DNA of 64,000 nt from Cupriavidus phytohabitans (GTDB taxonomy: Bacteria; Pseudomonadota; Gammaproteobacteria; Burkholderiales; Burkholderiaceae), in the NCBI RefSeq assembly GCF_000426345.1, contig NZ_AUFE01000037.1, forward strand, positions 1 through 64,000. The letters run 5' to 3'. The notes under the pieces are model-generated. The model was not told where the DNA came from. It did not search any database and saw nothing but the letters and a program-made list of their open reading frames with translations. Shown in pieces: positions 25,556 to 33,454 of the stretch. Positions within the stretch are counted from its first letter, which is position 1, and every line of letters begins with the position of its first letter. The translations under genes and the position numbers were made by a program.

Positions 25556-26346
25556 ACCAGCCACGCAACCAACTTCTACGCGGCGGTATGCCGCAAGCCC
25601 TGGTTTCGCTGACCGCCTACGGCGCCGAGCTGGCGCTGCGCGAAGGCCAGGCCGCGCTGGCCCGCATCGCGGCCGCGGCCGGCGCCGACGGCGTGGAGTA
25701 CCGCGGCGAACTGCAGCGCGGCGGCAGCGACGCGCTGCGCGAACAGCGCGCGGTCGCCGAGGCGCACGGGCTCGCCGTGGTGTGGTCGAGCCCCGAAGGG
25801 ATCTGGGACGAGGCCGGCGATGTGGACACCGCCGCGCTCGACCGCGCCTTCGGCACGGCCCATGCGCTGGGCGCCGCGCGGGTGAAGATGTCGTTGGGCG
25901 GCTATCGCGCCGGCGCGGCGCTGGACGCCTTGCTGCCGTGGCTGCAGCAGCCAGGCATCGAGCTGGTGGTCGAGAATGACCAGACCAGCCGTGCCGGCAC
26001 GGTGCCGCCGCTGCAGGACTTCTTTGCCAGGACCGCCGCGCTGGGCCGGGCGGTACCCATGACCTTCGACATGGGCAACTGGCACTGGACCGGCGAAGAC
26101 CCCCTGGCCGCCGCGCACGCGCTCGCCGGCCAGGTGGGCTATGTGCATTGCAAGGGCGTGCAGCGCACGCCGGACAAGTGGATCGCCGTGCCGCTCGAGG
26201 CCTCGGCAGCGGCGTGGCGCAGCGTGCTGCGCGGACTGCCTGCCGAGGCCCCGCGCGCGATCGAATTCCCGCTGCAGGGCGCGGACCTGGTGCAGGTCAC
26301 GCGCATGCACCTGGCAACGCTGCGGTCGGCGGAGGTGGCCGCATGA
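25552..26346 (+). CDS. kguE: KguE-like sugar-acid epimerase/isomerase (TIM barrel)
   Basis: This 264-residue xylose-isomerase-like TIM-barrel protein corresponds to KguE of the Pseudomonas 2-ketogluconate operon, whose biochemical role is still not well defined. Shared features include SLTAYGAELALREGQAALAR near the N-terminus, VENDQTSRAGTVPPLQDFF and MTFDMGNWHWTGEDPLAAA with probable metal-ligand Glu, Asp and His. The GTG at 25552 overlaps the previous stop and has GGAG eight bases before; an ATG at 25588 would give a start closer to Pseudomonas KguE and is equally possible. It overlaps kguK by ATGA. Confidence 0.85.
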   Translation: MNQPRNQLLRGGMPQALVSLTAYGAELALREGQAALARIAAAAGADGVEYRGELQRGGSDALREQRAVAEAHGLAVVWSSPEGIWDEAGDVDTAALDRAFGTAHALGAARVKMSLGGYRAGAALDALLPWLQQPGIELVVENDQTSRAGTVPPLQDFFARTAALGRAVPMTFDMGNWHWTGEDPLAAAHALAGQVGYVHCKGVQRTPDKWIAVPLEASAAAWRSVLRGLPAEAPRAIEFPLQGADLVQVTRMHLATLRSAEVAA

Positions 26347-27287
26347 CGCACGATCTTGACGTCGTCACGCTGGGCGAGGCCATGCTAATGCTGGTGGCGG
26401 ACCAGGCCGGCGCGCTCGAACATGTGGAGAGCTTCCGCAAGCGCACCGCGGGCGCCGAGACCAATGTCGCGATCGGGCTGTCGCGCCTGGGCCTGAAAGT
26501 GGGCTGGGCCAGCCGCCTGGGCAGCGATTCGATGGCGCGCTACCTGCTCGCCGAAATGCAACGCGAGGGCGTCGATTGCAGCCAGGTGGTGTGCGAACCC
26601 GGGCAGCGCACCGGCTTCCAGTTCAAGGGCCGGGTCGACGACGGCAGCGACCCGCCGGTGGAGTACCACCGCCGTGACTCGGCCGCCAGCCGCATGGGCG
26701 CCGAGCACCTTGACGTAGCCTGGCTGTACCGCGCCCGGCACCTGCACGTGACCGGCGTGTTCCCGGCACTGGCCGCCGGCACGCAGGCCGCCACGCGCAA
26801 GGCCATTGCCAGCATGCGGGGCGCCGGGCGCACGATCTCCTTCGATCCCAACCTGCGGCCCACGCTGTGGGCGACGCCCGAGCTGATGCGCGACACCCTG
26901 AACGACCTCGCGCAGCACTGCGACTGGGTCTTTCCGGGCATCGAGGAAGGCCGCTTCCTGACCGGGCACGACGACCCACGGCGGATCGCCGCCTTCTACC
27001 GCGAGCGTGGCGCCAGCCTGGTGGTGGTCAAGCTTGGCGCGGAAGGCGCTTATTTCGATGGCGAGGGCGGCCGCGGCCACATCCCGGCCTGCCAGGTCGA
27101 GCGCGTGGTCGATACCGTCGGCGCTGGCGACGGCTTTGCGGTGGGCGTGATCAGTGCACTGCTGGAAGGCCGCCAGGTCGTGGACGCGGTACGGCGCGGC
27201 GCCTGGATCGGTGCGCGCGCGGTGCAGGTGCCGGGCGACACCGAAGGCCTGCCGACGCGGCAGCAGCTGGAAACGGCCGGCTATTGA
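26343..27287 (+). CDS. kguK: 2-ketogluconate kinase KguK (PfkB family)
   Basis: This 314-residue PfkB-family sugar kinase should phosphorylate 2-ketogluconate to 2-keto-6-phosphogluconate with ATP. The N-terminal substrate motif includes KRTAGAETNVAIGLSRLG, and the C-terminal catalytic motif is DTVGAGDGFAVGVISALLEG, where the second Asp is the base. 2-Keto-3-deoxygluconate kinases are close relatives, but the neighbours kguE, kguD and ptxS favour KguK. The ATG overlaps the kguE stop by four bases. Confidence 0.88.
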   Translation: MTHDLDVVTLGEAMLMLVADQAGALEHVESFRKRTAGAETNVAIGLSRLGLKVGWASRLGSDSMARYLLAEMQREGVDCSQVVCEPGQRTGFQFKGRVDDGSDPPVEYHRRDSAASRMGAEHLDVAWLYRARHLHVTGVFPALAAGTQAATRKAIASMRGAGRTISFDPNLRPTLWATPELMRDTLNDLAQHCDWVFPGIEEGRFLTGHDDPRRIAAFYRERGASLVVVKLGAEGAYFDGEGGRGHIPACQVERVVDTVGAGDGFAVGVISALLEGRQVVDAVRRGAWIGARAVQVPGDTEGLPTRQQLETAGY

Positions 27288-27291
27288 GGCA

Positions 27292-27315
27292 GATGCCGAT
27301 GCCGATGCCGATGCC
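27292..27315 (+). repeat. Four tandem hexamers GATGCC between kguK and kguD
   Basis: Four exact GATGCC units lie in the 53-base gap, starting five bases after the kguK stop and ending 25 bases before the kguD start. The tract is short and could vary in number, altering the leader length of kguD. Confidence 0.85.
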
Positions 27316-27340
27316 GACACCCCAACCGCAAGGACAGACA

Positions 27341-28324
27341 ATGCGCAAGAACGTTCTGGTGTTCCGTCCGATACCGCCCGACCTGCTCGCCGGCATCGAG
27401 GCCGAACACGATGTCGTGGTCGCCGACCCGCGCCAGCCGGCGCAGGCGCCGGCTTTCCGCGAGGCCCTGGCCGGTGCCCAAGGCATGATCGGCTCCAGTA
27501 TCAGGCTGGGTGCGGCCGAGCTGGCGCACGCCGGCCGGCTGGAAGTGATTTCCAGCATCTCGGTCGGGGTCGACAACTACGACCTCGGCTTCCTGCGCCA
27601 GCGCGGCATCGCGCTGTGCCACACGCCCGGCGTGCTCACCGAAACCACGGCCGATACCGTGTTTGCGCTCATCATGGCGGCCAGCCGCCGCCTGGTCGAG
27701 CTCGCCAGCCATGTGCGCGAGGGCCGCTGGACCCGCAATATCGGCGAAGACCTCTTCGGCTGGGATGTCCATGGCAAGACGCTGGCGATCCTCGGCTTCG
27801 GGCGCATCGGCCAGGCCGTGGCGCGCCGTGCGGCGCTGGGCTTCGGCATGCGCGTGCTGTACGTCAACGAAGGGCCAGTCGAGGTGCCCGAACTGGCCGG
27901 CCGCGCCACCGCTGCCACGCTGGACCAGGCCCTGGCGCAAGCCGACATCGTGGCCGTCACCTTGCCGCTGACCGACAGCACGCGCGGGCTGATGGGCGCT
28001 CGCGAATTCGCGCTGATGAAGCCGGGCGCGATCTTCGTCAACGGCGCGCGCGGCCAGATCGTGCAGGAGGCGGCATTGCTGGCGGCGCTTGACAGCGGCC
28101 ACCTGCGTGCCGCCGCGCTGGATGTGTTCGCCACCGAGCCGCTGCCGCAGGACTCGCCGCTGCGCCGCCACCCCCTGGTCACGGCACTGCCGCACATCGG
28201 CTCGGCTACGCACGAAACGCGCCGCGCCATGGCCGCGCTGGCCACGCGCAACCTGCTGGATGCGCTGGCCGGACGACCACCCGCCACGCCCTTCCGCCTC
28301 ACCGCCGTGCCAGCGGCGAACTAG
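27341..28324 (+). CDS. kguD: 2-keto-6-phosphogluconate reductase KguD (D-2-hydroxyacid dehydrogenase family)
   Basis: This 327-residue NAD(P)-dependent enzyme belongs to the D-isomer-specific 2-hydroxyacid dehydrogenases. In this operon it should reduce 2-keto-6-phosphogluconate to 6-phosphogluconate, which enters the Entner-Doudoroff route. The nucleotide-binding motif is ILGFGRIGQAVARRAALGFG, and the catalytic Arg, Glu and His lie in VNGARGQIV, DVFATEPLP and LPHIGSATHE. GhrB-type glyoxylate/2-ketogluconate reductases are the nearest alternative. An AAGGACAG site precedes the ATG. Confidence 0.88.
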   Translation: MRKNVLVFRPIPPDLLAGIEAEHDVVVADPRQPAQAPAFREALAGAQGMIGSSIRLGAAELAHAGRLEVISSISVGVDNYDLGFLRQRGIALCHTPGVLTETTADTVFALIMAASRRLVELASHVREGRWTRNIGEDLFGWDVHGKTLAILGFGRIGQAVARRAALGFGMRVLYVNEGPVEVPELAGRATAATLDQALAQADIVAVTLPLTDSTRGLMGAREFALMKPGAIFVNGARGQIVQEAALLAALDSGHLRAAALDVFATEPLPQDSPLRRHPLVTALPHIGSATHETRRAMAALATRNLLDALAGRPPATPFRLTAVPAAN

Positions 28325-28354
28325 CGCAGTCCCCCTTCCCCCCGGACCACAGAC

Positions 28355-29170
28355 ATGCCCCGCTCCATTCCCACGCTGTGCGGCTCGATCATGGGCGAGC
28401 CCTTCACCTTCAACGTGCGCATCCACAATGCCGCCTACCGCGCGCTGGGGATCGACTACACCTTCGTCTGCTTCGGCGTGCAGGACGTGCCGGGCGCCGT
28501 CCAGGCCATCCGCGCGCTGGGCGTGCGCGGCATGAACGTCTCGATGCCGCACAAGCAGGCCGTGATCCCCTACCTGGACCGCCTCGACGAAACCGCCCGC
28601 GCCATCGGCGCCGTCAATACCATCAGCCATGTCGATGGCTTGCTCACCGGCTACAACACCGACTGCATCGGCGCGGTGCGGGCGTTCGAAGACGCGGTCG
28701 CGCTGCGCGGCAAGCGCCTGGCGCTGCTGGGCGCGGGCGGCGCCGCGCGCGCAATGGCCTATGGCCTGCGCGAGGCCGGGGCCGAGGTGACCGTCTTCAA
28801 CCGCACCGAAGCGCGCGGCCAGCAACTGGCCGATACGCTCGGACTGCGCTTTGGCGGCGCGCTGGCGGATTTTCGCGCGGACGATTTCGACCTGCTGGCC
28901 AACGCCACGGCAGCCGGCTTCCGGGCGCCCGATATCAACCCGGTAGCGGGCCAGCTTGCCCCGCACCTGGTGGTCATGGACGCCGCGTTCATCCCCGTGC
29001 GGAGCAAGCTGATCCGTGATGCCGCCGCGCTCGGCTGCCGCACCATCGACGGCACGCGCATGATGCTGCACCAGGCCTGCGCGCAGGTCGAACTCTATAC
29101 CGGCTGCACGGAAACGCCGATCCATGCGATGGAAGGCGCGCTGCTGGACGAGATTGCCCGCTTGTCGTGA
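28355..29170 (+). CDS. Shikimate dehydrogenase-like protein, non-canonical substrate motif
   Basis: This 271-residue protein has the AroE fold: catalytic Lys in NVSMPHKQAVI, Asp in GYNTDCIGAVRAFE, the Rossmann motif ALLGAGGAARAMAYGLREAG and the NRTEAR strand typical of NADP-dependent members. The N-terminal shikimate-carboxylate motif, usually S-x-S-P before IHN, reads T-F-N-V (GEPFTFNVRIHN), so both Ser positions are altered. The gene follows kguD after 30 bases. I infer a paralogue adapted to another hydroxyacid, perhaps linked to sugar-acid metabolism; housekeeping AroE is unlikely. It is not part of the Pseudomonas kgu operon. Confidence 0.82.
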   Translation: MPRSIPTLCGSIMGEPFTFNVRIHNAAYRALGIDYTFVCFGVQDVPGAVQAIRALGVRGMNVSMPHKQAVIPYLDRLDETARAIGAVNTISHVDGLLTGYNTDCIGAVRAFEDAVALRGKRLALLGAGGAARAMAYGLREAGAEVTVFNRTEARGQQLADTLGLRFGGALADFRADDFDLLANATAAGFRAPDINPVAGQLAPHLVVMDAAFIPVRSKLIRDAAALGCRTIDGTRMMLHQACAQVELYTGCTETPIHAMEGALLDEIARLS

Positions 29171-29229
29171 GCCATGGCGGGGCGTCGCAAGCCGCGCCGG
29201 GCGCGCCGCTTCGCCTGACACGACACCAG

Positions 29230-30042
29230 TCAGCCGTCGGCCGACATCCTGTGCGCGATGCTTGCGGCGGTACGCTGCAGCGGTGCGAGGCATTGGCCAA
29301 CCATCTGCTCCAGCGTGCGCACGCCCTGGATCCAGACGATGTTGACGCAACCATAAACGCGCCCCCTGGCTGACATGACCGGCACGGCCAGTGCTTCCAG
29401 GCGGTCGTTGACCTCGGTGCGCCCCTTGTCGTAGTCGCCACCGAAGCCCTGGTCGCGCACCCCATAGCCGCGCTGCCGCGTGCCGGCAATCAACGCGGCC
29501 ACGCGCTCGGCGTCGTGCGCCATCGCATCCCCGCCCCTTCGGCTGCGGCGCAGTGCCGCCAGGATCGATTCGCGTTCCTTGTCCGTGCAGAAGGCCAGGT
29601 AGGCCTGCCCCACCGCCGAGCGCAGCATGTTGACCTGGAAGCCGATGTTGTCGCGCCGGATCATGAAGTAGGACTCGGCCCGGTTCGTCTCGCACAGCAC
29701 CATGGCATTCCCGCGCCGTATGGCGAGATCCGAGGGCCACAGGATTTCTGCCTGGAGGCGATCGAGTTCCGGCGCGGCATATTGCGCCAGCCGGTCATTC
29801 ACGCCGGCCTGCCGGCTGCGCGCCGGCGGCTGGGTGCCGGGGCAGTAATGACCGTCGGCAATCCGCCGCCAGATCAGGTTCCGGCGCTCCAGCGTCACCA
29901 GGATGCGCAGCAGCGTCGCCTTGGGCAGGCCGGTCAGCTCATGCAGACCCTGCAGGCTCGCACCCCCGCTTGCCTGAACCGCCCCCAGTACCGCCAGACC
30001 GCGATCCAGCGCGGTAACCGTCTTGACCTTGGGATTCCACAT
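29230..30042 (-). CDS. IclR-family regulator
   Basis: This 270-residue IclR-type regulator has an N-terminal winged helix (TALDRGLAVLGAVQASGGAS through GLPKATLLRILVTLERRNLI) and a C-terminal effector domain with RGRVYGCVNIVWI. I place the start at the ATG at 30042, where family homology begins; a longer in-frame reading to 30885 runs antisense to the sulfatase and is not credible. It is divergent from the sulfatase gene, and a 17-bp interrupted palindrome at 30077-30093 lies between them. It probably controls the sulfatase, Bug receptor and hydroquinone genes. Confidence 0.9.
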   Translation of the reverse strand: MWNPKVKTVTALDRGLAVLGAVQASGGASLQGLHELTGLPKATLLRILVTLERRNLIWRRIADGHYCPGTQPPARSRQAGVNDRLAQYAAPELDRLQAEILWPSDLAIRRGNAMVLCETNRAESYFMIRRDNIGFQVNMLRSAVGQAYLAFCTDKERESILAALRRSRRGGDAMAHDAERVAALIAGTRQRGYGVRDQGFGGDYDKGRTEVNDRLEALAVPVMSARGRVYGCVNIVWIQGVRTLEQMVGQCLAPLQRTAASIAHRMSADG

Positions 30043-30076
30043 CGCCGTTCCTTGCCGCGGCGCCCATTGCCCGCAG

Positions 30077-30093
30077 GTTTCACTGCGTGAAAC
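30077..30093. promoter_or_regulatory. Probable IclR operator GTTTCACTGCGTGAAAC
   Basis: This perfect 7-3-7 inverted repeat lies 35 bases upstream of the IclR start and 112 bases upstream of the sulfatase start. IclR-family sites such as KdgR boxes have related TGAAAC/GTTTCA arms. Confidence 0.6.
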
Positions 30094-30204
30094 TCTAGCA
30101 GAAGCAGCTTGAGAAGCCCAGCCGCAGGAAATACTGTTCTGGCCATGGCAGCAGCAATCGGCGAGCCGCCGATCGCGCAATCCGTGACGACAGGAGAGAC
30201 CGAG

Positions 30205-31782
30205 ATGGGACGGCAGTGCGTACGCAACGTGCTTTGGATCATGTGCGACCAGTTGCGCTGGGACTATTTGTCCTGCTACGGGCATCCGCGCCTGCACACG
30301 CCCAATATCGACCGCCTTGCGGGCCGCGGCGTGCGCTTCACCAACGCCTTCGTACAGGGCCCGGTGTGCGGTCCGTCGCGCATGTCTTACTACACCGGAC
30401 GCTACGTGACGAGCCATGGGGCGGTCTGGAATTTCGTGCCGATGCCCATTGGCGAGATGACGCTGGGCGACTTCCTGCGGCCCCACGGGGTGCGCGTCGC
30501 GGTGGCCGGCAAGACGCATGTGGAGGCCGACCGCGCCGGCATCGGGCGCCTGGGCATCGACCCGCAAAGCGCGCAAGGCGTGTTGGCCGGCGAAGGTGGT
30601 TTCGAGCCGTTCGACCGCGACGACGGCATCTGGCCGCCCGGCTTTGCCGACGAGGCCCACCAGTACACCGCCTACCTGCGCCAGCGTGGCTACGACGGCG
30701 CCAATCCATGGCACGACCACGCCAATTCCGCGCTGGGCGAGAACGGCGAAATCCTCTCCGGCTGGAACCTGCGACATGCCCGCCTGCCGGCGCGCGTGCG
30801 CGAGGAAGACTCGGAGACGCCATACATGACGCGCCGCGCCATCGACTTCATCGAGCAGAACGCCGACCGTCCGTGGACGCTGCACCTGTCATACATCAAG
30901 CCGCACTGGCCCTATGTCGCGCCCGCGCCCTACCATGACCTGTACGGCCCTGAAGATGTGCTGCCCGCGAAGCAGGACGCGCGTGAAATCGAACATGCGC
31001 ATCCCGTGCTGCAAGGCTTCCGCAATTGCGAGGTAAGCCGGAATTTTTCGCAGGCAGCGGTGCGCGCCACGGTCATTCCGACCTACATGGGCCTGATCAG
31101 GCAGATCGACGACCAGCTCGGCGTGCTCTTTGACTACCTGGAACGCAGCGGCCGCTTCGACGACACCATGATCATCTTCTCCAGCGATCATGGCGACTAC
31201 CTCGGCGACCACTACCTGGGCGAGAAGGAGCTGTTCCACGACAGCGTCGCCAAGGTGCCGCTGATCATCTATGACCCGCGCCAGGACGCCGTGCGCGGCC
31301 GGGTGGAATCGCGGCTGGTGGAAGCCATCGACCTGGTGCCGACCATTCTTGACGCGTACGGCGTGCCGGTTCCCGACCACATCGTCGAAGGCCGCTCGCT
31401 GTCACCGCTGCTGCGCGGCGAGGCGCCGTCCGACTGGCGCGATGCGGTGTTCTCCGAGAACGACTTCGCCTTCCGCGACTTCGTGCGCGAGCCGGTCGGC
31501 CGCCCCGCACACGGCTGCCACATGACCATGGTGCGGGACCACGACTGGAAGTTCGTGCACTTTGAAGGGCTGCCGCCACAGCTGTTCGACCTGCGCAACG
31601 ACCCGGACGAATTCGTCGATCTCGGCACCGACCCGGCCTACGCCGCCGTGCGCGAGCGCTTCCAGGCACGGCTGTTCGACTGGCTGCGCAACCGCCGCAT
31701 CCACCCCACTGTCAGCCACGCCGCCATGGCGGGATGGACCCGCAAGGAAGACGCCGCGGGCATCCATATCGGCAGATGGTGA
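30205..31782 (+). CDS. Formylglycine-type sulfatase / phosphonate monoesterase family hydrolase
   Basis: This 525-residue enzyme belongs to the alkaline-phosphatase superfamily sulfatases. The motif CGPSR, with Cys55 to be converted to formylglycine, is followed by MSYYTGRY, and the metal ligands appear in WIMCDQ and FSSDHGDYLGDH. There is no signal peptide from the ATG at 30205 (GGAGAGACC upstream), so it should act in the cytoplasm. It is followed by a Bug receptor and a complete hydroquinone ring-cleavage set, so an aryl sulfate that yields a phenol such as hydroquinone is an attractive substrate. Choline-sulfatase and phosphonate monoesterase relatives cannot be excluded. Confidence 0.85.
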   Translation: MGRQCVRNVLWIMCDQLRWDYLSCYGHPRLHTPNIDRLAGRGVRFTNAFVQGPVCGPSRMSYYTGRYVTSHGAVWNFVPMPIGEMTLGDFLRPHGVRVAVAGKTHVEADRAGIGRLGIDPQSAQGVLAGEGGFEPFDRDDGIWPPGFADEAHQYTAYLRQRGYDGANPWHDHANSALGENGEILSGWNLRHARLPARVREEDSETPYMTRRAIDFIEQNADRPWTLHLSYIKPHWPYVAPAPYHDLYGPEDVLPAKQDAREIEHAHPVLQGFRNCEVSRNFSQAAVRATVIPTYMGLIRQIDDQLGVLFDYLERSGRFDDTMIIFSSDHGDYLGDHYLGEKELFHDSVAKVPLIIYDPRQDAVRGRVESRLVEAIDLVPTILDAYGVPVPDHIVEGRSLSPLLRGEAPSDWRDAVFSENDFAFRDFVREPVGRPAHGCHMTMVRDHDWKFVHFEGLPPQLFDLRNDPDEFVDLGTDPAYAAVRERFQARLFDWLRNRRIHPTVSHAAMAGWTRKEDAAGIHIGRW

Positions 31783-31845
31783 CCCGTTTCCCGTCCGCTG
31801 CTTCACATCGCATCACACAAAAACACAACGACATCAGGAGACAAC

Positions 31846-32811
31846 ATGAAACCCTACCGACTGGCGCTGGCCATTGCGTGCCTGGCCGCCGCGCCCCACA
31901 CCTCGGCCCAGGGCGACTGGCCCAGCCGCCCCGTCCGGATCGTCGTGGCCTTCCCCGCGGGCTCTCCCGGCGACACCGCCTCGCGGCTGGTTGCGGACAA
32001 GCTCGGCCGGGCGCTCAGGCAGCCCGTCGTGGTGGAGAACCGTCCTGGCGCCGGCGGGAACATCGGCGCGGATGTCGTGGCGAAGGCGCCGGCCGACGGC
32101 TACACCTTCCTGCAAGGGCCCGACACCATCGTGACCGTCAACCCGGCGGTCTATCGCAAGCTGAACTTCAAGCCCACCGACCTGACGCCCGTGATCACGC
32201 TGGCGCGCTTTAACCAGATGCTGGTGTGCGCCCCCTCGTCCGGCATCCGCTCGCTCGCCGACCTGAGCGGCAAGGCGAAGGCAGGGCAGCCCGGCGTCAA
32301 CTACGCCTCCGGCGGCCCCGGCACGCCCGGACACCTGGCCATGGAGCTGTACCTGGCGCAAGCGAGCCTGAAGATGACCCACGTGCCTTACAAGGGCCCG
32401 TCGCGGGCGATGCAGGACGTCCTGGCCGGCCAGGTGCCCTGCGGCTTCCTCGCGTCCCCGGTGGTCGCGCCCCATGTCAAGGCAGGCAAGCTCGTAGGCC
32501 TGGCGGTATCCGGCTCCACTCGCTCGGCGATGGCGCCGCAGGTGCCGACGATGGAGGAAGCCGGCATGCCCGGCTATGACGCGAGCTTCCGCGAGGTGCT
32601 GTTTGCACCCAAGGGCACGCCGGACGCCATCGTACGGCGCATGAACGAGGAGATCGGCCGCATCCTGAAGCTGCCCGAGGTACGCGAAAAGCTGCAGGCT
32701 AACGATCTCGATCCCGCGCCCGACGTGCCTGCCGCCATGGCACGGCAGATGGAAAGCGACGCCACCAAATGGGGCGCCGTCGTCCACAGGATCGGCCTGC
32801 ACCTGGACTGA
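31846..32811 (+). CDS. Bug-family periplasmic solute receptor, orphan
   Basis: This 321-residue Bug receptor has a signal peptide (about residues 1-22, ending APHTSAQG), then WPSRPVRIVVAFPAGSPGD and VENRPGAGGNIGADVVA, both typical. The CAGGAGAC site fixes the start at 31846. It is between the sulfatase and the hydroquinone dioxygenase genes and has no tctAB partners. It probably collects the aromatic acid or sulfate ester degraded by this cluster, using a permease encoded elsewhere. Confidence 0.9.
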   Translation: MKPYRLALAIACLAAAPHTSAQGDWPSRPVRIVVAFPAGSPGDTASRLVADKLGRALRQPVVVENRPGAGGNIGADVVAKAPADGYTFLQGPDTIVTVNPAVYRKLNFKPTDLTPVITLARFNQMLVCAPSSGIRSLADLSGKAKAGQPGVNYASGGPGTPGHLAMELYLAQASLKMTHVPYKGPSRAMQDVLAGQVPCGFLASPVVAPHVKAGKLVGLAVSGSTRSAMAPQVPTMEEAGMPGYDASFREVLFAPKGTPDAIVRRMNEEIGRILKLPEVREKLQANDLDPAPDVPAAMARQMESDATKWGAVVHRIGLHLD

Positions 32812-32882
32812 GTCCCGCCGTCCCGATCGAATTCCGTGCCGCCGCGGCCGCCGGCGGCGCGCCACCCATGACAGGAGACACC

Positions 32883-33407
32883 ATGAGCACTGCCACCCAC
32901 CAGACTGCCCAGACTGCCCAGACTGCCCACCAGACCGTGTTTGGCTCCCTCGCCCGGTATCGCAAGGGTTCCATCGAAGTCACGCAGGGCTCCGCCCGGC
33001 ACTACGTCTTTTCCAACATCTTCGAAGTCGCGGCGCACGCGGCGCCTTACGACAAAGTGGTAGTGGGCAAGAACCTGGAATACGTCATCGAGACCCTGCG
33101 CGCGGAAGGCGTTTCGCCCTGGTATGCGTGCGCCCATGACGAGTTCGCCGTGCTGATGGATGGTGAAGTACGCGTCGACCTGATCTCGCTGAACGAAGCG
33201 CCGGCGTCCGGCAAGGGCACGGTCCTGGCCGGCGCCGAGCCAGCGGGCAAGCCGATGGGCCACATCGTGCTACGCCAGGGCCACCAATGCCTGCTGCCCG
33301 CGGGTTGCGCTTATCGCTTCACGGCGCTGAAGCCCGGTGTACTGCTGGTGCAGACCATCCTCGGTGCGTTGTCGATCGAGAAATGGTCGGAGATTTGCAT
33401 CAAGTAA
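32883..33407 (+). CDS. hapC: Hydroquinone 1,2-dioxygenase small subunit
   Basis: This 174-residue protein matches the small subunit of the two-subunit, Fe(II)-dependent hydroquinone 1,2-dioxygenase (HapC of Pseudomonas fluorescens ACB, about 18 kDa). It has a cupin-like core, with GVSPWYACAHDEFAVLMDGE, and precedes a 339-residue protein of the size of HapD. The complex opens hydroquinone to 4-hydroxymuconic semialdehyde. The N-terminal QTAQTAQTAHQT run comes from a 9-bp repeat and is probably a disordered tail. A CAGGAGACACC site precedes the ATG. Confidence 0.85.
   Translation: MSTATHQTAQTAQTAHQTVFGSLARYRKGSIEVTQGSARHYVFSNIFEVAAHAAPYDKVVVGKNLEYVIETLRAEGVSPWYACAHDEFAVLMDGEVRVDLISLNEAPASGKGTVLAGAEPAGKPMGHIVLRQGHQCLLPAGCAYRFTALKPGVLLVQTILGALSIEKWSEICIK
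32901..32927 (+). repeat. Three tandem 9-bp units CAGACTGCC inside hapC
   Basis: Three exact CAGACTGCC units encode QTA repeats near the N-terminus of the small dioxygenase subunit. The unit is a multiple of three, so copy-number change keeps the frame. Confidence 0.9.
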
Positions 33408-33454
33408 TGCGGTATCCGCCCCCACACCAGACCAGTGCTAACAGGAGAACAGAC

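Noticed and set aside
30043..30885. Extended frame upstream of the IclR gene on the minus strand
   Set aside because: It runs antisense to the conserved sulfatase gene and is not IclR-like; high-GC DNA gives many long antisense frames.
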